Assembly (NCBI GenBank): GCA_026874595.1
Contig: CM049309.1
Location: forward strand, 91,968,723-92,032,722
Source of the DNA: Sipunculus nudus
Lineage: Eukaryota; Annelida; Sipuncula; Golfingiida; Sipunculidae
Direction of reading: 5' to 3'
Length of the DNA: 64,000 bases
Part shown: piece by piece, positions 60,988-64,000 of the stretch
How the letters are laid out: the number at the start of each line of letters is the position of its first letter
How positions within the stretch are numbered: the stretch's first letter is position 1
Notes under the pieces: model-generated
Databases searched by the model: none
Seen by the model: the letters and a program-made list of their open reading frames with translations, nothing else
What the model was told of the DNA's origin: nothing
Translations under genes and position numbers: made by a program

Positions 60988-61392
60988 TGTATGTGTGTGT
61001 ACAGAGTGGCGATAATATCAACTTCTTTGTTCAGAACAAACAATTTTTAGTGTTAACATTTTTTCAGTTACGTTATGAGATATTCAGTTGTAATATTGAT
61101 GGTTTATATATGAATCCATGTAATATTAATCTGTCATCTGGTCCCACAGAGATCACCTGACCCACTGTATGGGATCACATGAAAGTCACCTGGTTCGACC
61201 CGGTGTCCGCAAGAGGGACCCATGGCAGCTGTAGTATTTATAAACCTGACCCACCGTAAAGACGACTTTGTTAGCATTTAAAGAAATGTCCATCCTGAGC
61301 TAATGTGGAAGATCTAATCACTCTCTGGGTTTCTTTCTATTTTGTTTCAGCAGCATGCTTTTCATATTTCACTCAACGGGTAGAAGCTCCTA
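60984..61392. other. Intergenic DNA
   Basis: No gene is supported. ACCTGGTTCGACCCGGTG near 61190 contains a B-box-like word but lacks an A box and tRNA structure. Confidence 0.45.
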
Positions 61393-61399
61393 TCTGTCC

Positions 61400-61481
<82 letters not shown>
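61393..61481. repeat. (CTGT)n(CT)n compound microsatellite
   Basis: CTGT tetranucleotide units pass directly into a pure CT tract of about 27 units. Confidence 0.97.
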
Positions 61482-61484
<3 letters not shown>

Positions 61485-62123
61485 GCCAACACATACAAAA
61501 GCAGTGATGTTCTTTCAATATACGTGTTAATTCGTAGTTCAAACATTTCAGTTTATCATGTCATAAAATAATACGAAAAAAATATTGTAATATTAACAAC
61601 AGGAGACAATTAAATTGTAATTTTTTTTCACATATTGCATAAAGCGCGGAAAAATATCAAAGACCCTCTCAGAGACAGTGTGGTAAAAAATATGAACATA
61701 TTAGATATACCATTGTTAAAAGAAAGATCCTTTCTTTTGAATCAGTCTGTACACGACCTTACACGAAGTATCTATTTATCATGCAGATTGGAGTTACAAA
61801 AAGAGACAGTGAGACCAGTCTATATTTGTTTAATTTGAATACATAAATTGGTCTATGTCTATATATTTATGAACGACAGACTATGTAAAGCGTCGTGATC
61901 TATATCTAGATTTATGTGCCCGCTGTAATAATAACTTTATTGAGCAATACAGAGAGAAGTATGACAACATAACTGTACATCATGTCAAACGGACGCATCT
62001 GCTTGTTCTGAAAATGACAAAATTACACGCCAACATACACCCACAAGTAAAATAATATGTACAATGTATTAATTTATCAAATATTTACATACAGCAGGTA
62101 TATACATATGTTTGACTATATCC
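61482..62123. other. Intergenic DNA
   Basis: AT-rich. The frame at 61635-61838 starts with TTG and encodes a moderately protein-like but unrecognised peptide. No gene is supported. Confidence 0.4.
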
Positions 62124-62360
62124 ATGGCTGTCTGTCTGCTTGCCTTACTCTCTGTCACTATATCTCTCTCTCTCTCTCCCTCATACATGAATACACATAT
62201 TAAAGTGCCCTGGCTGATCAAAAACGCTCACACATACTCACACACATTGAAAGGAGTGGTCAAGCCGAGGGTATACAAACTGGCCGGATACGGACTAGTG
62301 GACAGAGACTGCCCACCGCATGGACAGATGGTCTTTATGTGCGGAAGAGGGTATGGCTGA
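62124..62360 (+). CDS. Candidate small secreted peptide (78 aa)
   Basis: The first true ATG in the frame is at 62124. Residues 1-20 (MAVCLLALLSVTISLSLSPS) look like a signal peptide, although the second half derives from a short CT-rich tract. The C-terminal third is DCPPHGQMVFMCGRGYG, with two Cys nine residues apart and a stop right after. No family is recognised. The simple-sequence origin of the signal-like region is a reason for caution. Confidence 0.2.
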   Translation: MAVCLLALLSVTISLSLSPSYMNTHIKVPWLIKNAHTYSHTLKGVVKPRVYKLAGYGLVDRDCPPHGQMVFMCGRGYG

Positions 62361-62408
62361 GTGACCGCTCGGCAAATTTGATGATTTAAACATAGGCCAC
62401 CTGTATAT

Positions 62409-62642
62409 ATGGATGTAGTACAACGGCGATCATACTCTGACCATCTATACGGTTACACTCAAACTCGCACACTTCAGTCCACCCGAAAAGACAATTTTCA
62501 CGCCTTGCCGATACATACAGTAACTCCATGTGTATATGACATTCTATCTATTGCTTTTATATTGCTTGCATGCTTTCTTGCCCTTTGGGCTCATATCTTG
62601 CACGTGATTATATATCCCAAGAGTAAAATCATATACAATTAA
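62409..62642 (+). CDS. Candidate short membrane protein (77 aa)
   Basis: An ATG-started frame of 77 codons. Residues about 43-68 form one hydrophobic segment (ILSIAFILLACFLALWAHIL), preceded by a polar, Tyr- and Arg-containing N-terminal part. It follows the previous candidate by about 50 bases on the same strand. No family is recognised. Confidence 0.17.
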   Translation: MDVVQRRSYSDHLYGYTQTRTLQSTRKDNFHALPIHTVTPCVYDILSIAFILLACFLALWAHILHVIIYPKSKIIYN

Positions 62643-62756
62643 GTAAACGTTATGTAAAAGAAGCAACCTCTCCGGGTTTGGAGGGAATCGGTTACCACTG
62701 ATTTATATATAGCTCCGGCATAACAGAGTGTATATAATCTACCTGTATGCCTGTGA

Positions 62757-63014
62757 TCATATAGCGCGACTAGTAATACTTGAACCTACTCTACATTGAA
62801 AATAGGCGATTAACTGGTAAACTAAAACTCTCCGAGGGTAGTAAGGCTCCTGAGTTGTCTCCTTGAACGACATTTTCTCATGCTCAAAGCAGCCGCTGTA
62901 ACACCATGCAAATAAGACCCGAACGTCGCCATCAATCATTGTTTTTTTTTTCTTCCTGGCGAAACACTCTGTGTTGCGGATACAGACGGAGTCACTAATA
63001 TCGCATAGTTTCAT
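62757..63014 (-). CDS. Candidate exon with EB/EGF-like cysteine pattern
   Basis: The minus-strand frame starts at 63014 after TTTTTTATAAAG, which could be an acceptor, so the ATG need not be a true start. Residues 4-17 are CDISDSVCIRNTEC, spacing C-x6-C-x5-C with the SD.xCxxNxxC pattern seen in EB-type and EGF-like repeats of invertebrate extracellular proteins. The expected following CxC motif is missing: an A-rich tract codes for a Lys run there. This suggests an exon edge or a decayed copy. The rest of the 85-codon frame has more Cys but no recognised domain. Confidence 0.27.
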   Translation of the reverse strand: MKLCDISDSVCIRNTECFARKKKKTMIDGDVRVLFAWCYSGCFEHEKMSFKETTQEPYYPRRVLVYQLIAYFQCRVGSSITSRAI

Positions 63015-63262
63015 CTTTATAAAAAATTACAGCATGTAAATGAAAATGGAAGTAACAACATGAAAAACCATTAGTTTTGCAGTGACAATTTATGTTTTAA
63101 GTGTTGAGTTTATATATAAGTATATTAATGTTACACAAACTTATATCAATGGGATAATTCCGACTGTATTATATCCTGTGTGTTTTTACACCAATCCCCC
63201 TCCACACTCTCACACACATATACGATGAATAAATAATGATTATATGTATAATATTGATAAAT
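63015..63262. other. Intergenic DNA
   Basis: AT-rich, with no supported feature. Confidence 0.5.
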
Positions 63263-63282
63263 TTATATATATATATATATAC

Positions 63283-63341
<59 letters not shown>
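63263..63341. repeat. (AT)n microsatellite
   Basis: AT dinucleotide tract with two ATAC interruptions near the left end. Confidence 0.97.
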
Positions 63342-63345
<4 letters not shown>

Positions 63346-64000
63346 GTGGGCGGATTTTACGATGATGTACGCTTGCTTCCATCGGAAATGACGGACCAAA
63401 TGTCAAAGTACAGAGTTTCGAATATAACATCCCTGTGGACTCCCTGCGGGCAATATCATAAGGGGGTGGAAGGTTTAGTATCAGATGATATACCGGAGTC
63501 AGAAAAGACCACCCGGGAAAAAGTACAAAATGATGAAATTGGCATGCCTAGTTTAGGGAGGGATGCTGCGACAAATTGAATGTTGCTGCCACGAGGGCGA
63601 GGCAAAACAAACAGTTAGCGGAATGGGGAAGTGATCCGGCTGGAATAGTCTGTTGTATCAATGGAAGTGTTCTTGGGCTCGCACGGGAGGCAGGGGTGTA
63701 AACCGGGCTCATTGACGCTTTACACAAGTATGAATGTTAAAGAAAGGGGTCTCGCCTCAAAGACGGCGGCGATGGTGGTCTGTACCAAACGCATTACGCG
63801 TTCACTGGCGTTTACGTAGCTCATAAAAAACAAGCACAAGTAAGCGCCCGAGGCGTGCTCAGCGGACCAAGGGCCGGCACAATATGATATTTGTCTTCTC
63901 CGAGTTGTGAGCAGACCTGCGCTACAATACCTTTGAACACATCAGTGCTATTAAGATATACTTCTAAGGTAAATTAAACGCCGACTAGTTATAATCGCAG
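63342..64000. other. Less AT-rich right end, gene status open
   Basis: After the AT tract the plus strand stays open to 63579, reading a polar peptide (includes SDDIPESEKTTREKVQNDE). No ATG lies in the tract-free part upstream, apart from an internal Met. No acceptor or domain could be identified. The last 400 bases are richer in GC than most of the window but hold no recognisable feature. Confidence 0.3.

Noticed and set aside
61180-61215. GGTTCGACCC as a tRNA or SINE B box
   Set aside because: No A box at the right distance, no cloverleaf, and no unrelated body of SINE type could be identified.

Overview
The window is a gene-poor, AT-rich piece of a metazoan nuclear genome. Nothing looks prokaryotic: there are no long open frames, operons, ribosome-binding sites, rRNA genes or CRISPR arrays. 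Long (AT)n, (GT)n, (CT)n, (ATT)n and (AATAT)n microsatellites, very large minisatellites, tRNA-headed SINE-like units, non-autonomous DNA transposons and a GTCTGTCCGTCTGTC-type dispersed repeat together suggest an invertebrate, most likely a mollusc such as a bivalve. That taxonomic guess is inference.

Layout. 1-5.3 kb is plain intergenic DNA with a CRE plus CCAAT pair. 5.3-6.6 kb is a 34-bp minisatellite. 8.2-10.4 kb is a 17-bp repeat that moves from a five-monomer to a two-monomer higher-order unit and ends at a hairpin. 12.5-23.1 kb is a roughly 46-bp minisatellite of more than 200 units, carrying a nearly identical 2.94-kb tandem duplication and a separate 984-bp duplication. 23-28 kb holds a TATA/initiator candidate, AT-rich microsatellites and a dense cluster of GATA motifs. 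28.2-30.7 kb is a 20-bp minisatellite split by a 2.1-kb hAT-like insertion. 33.8-37.8 kb is a 47-bp minisatellite. 38.5 kb has a CLEAR-type E-box upstream of a short ATG frame. 40.1-42.3 kb is a 2.1-kb terminal-inverted-repeat element of unknown superfamily. 46.5-46.9 kb is a tRNA-headed SINE-like unit joined to a 20-bp minisatellite. 49.25 kb is a 101-bp fold-back MITE with a TAA target duplication. 58.8 kb is a second SINE-like unit. 60.4-60.75 kb has GC boxes and an ETS site just upstream of a minus-strand ATG frame with a good Kozak context.

Genes. No complete gene is recognisable. I list a few short frames as candidate exons or small proteins, all at low confidence: 11.8 kb, 38.6 kb, 48.2-48.5 kb (minus), 49.4-49.6 kb (minus), 51.4 kb (signal-peptide-like), 60.4-60.6 kb (minus), 62.1 and 62.4 kb, and 62.8-63.0 kb (minus, with an EB/EGF-like cysteine pattern). 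No pathway or co-operating gene set can be inferred. Most open frames between 5 and 38 kb are accidental translations of tandem repeats. The main interest is the repeat architecture: five minisatellite families in about 32 kb, with nested duplications, higher-order units and a transposon interrupting one array.
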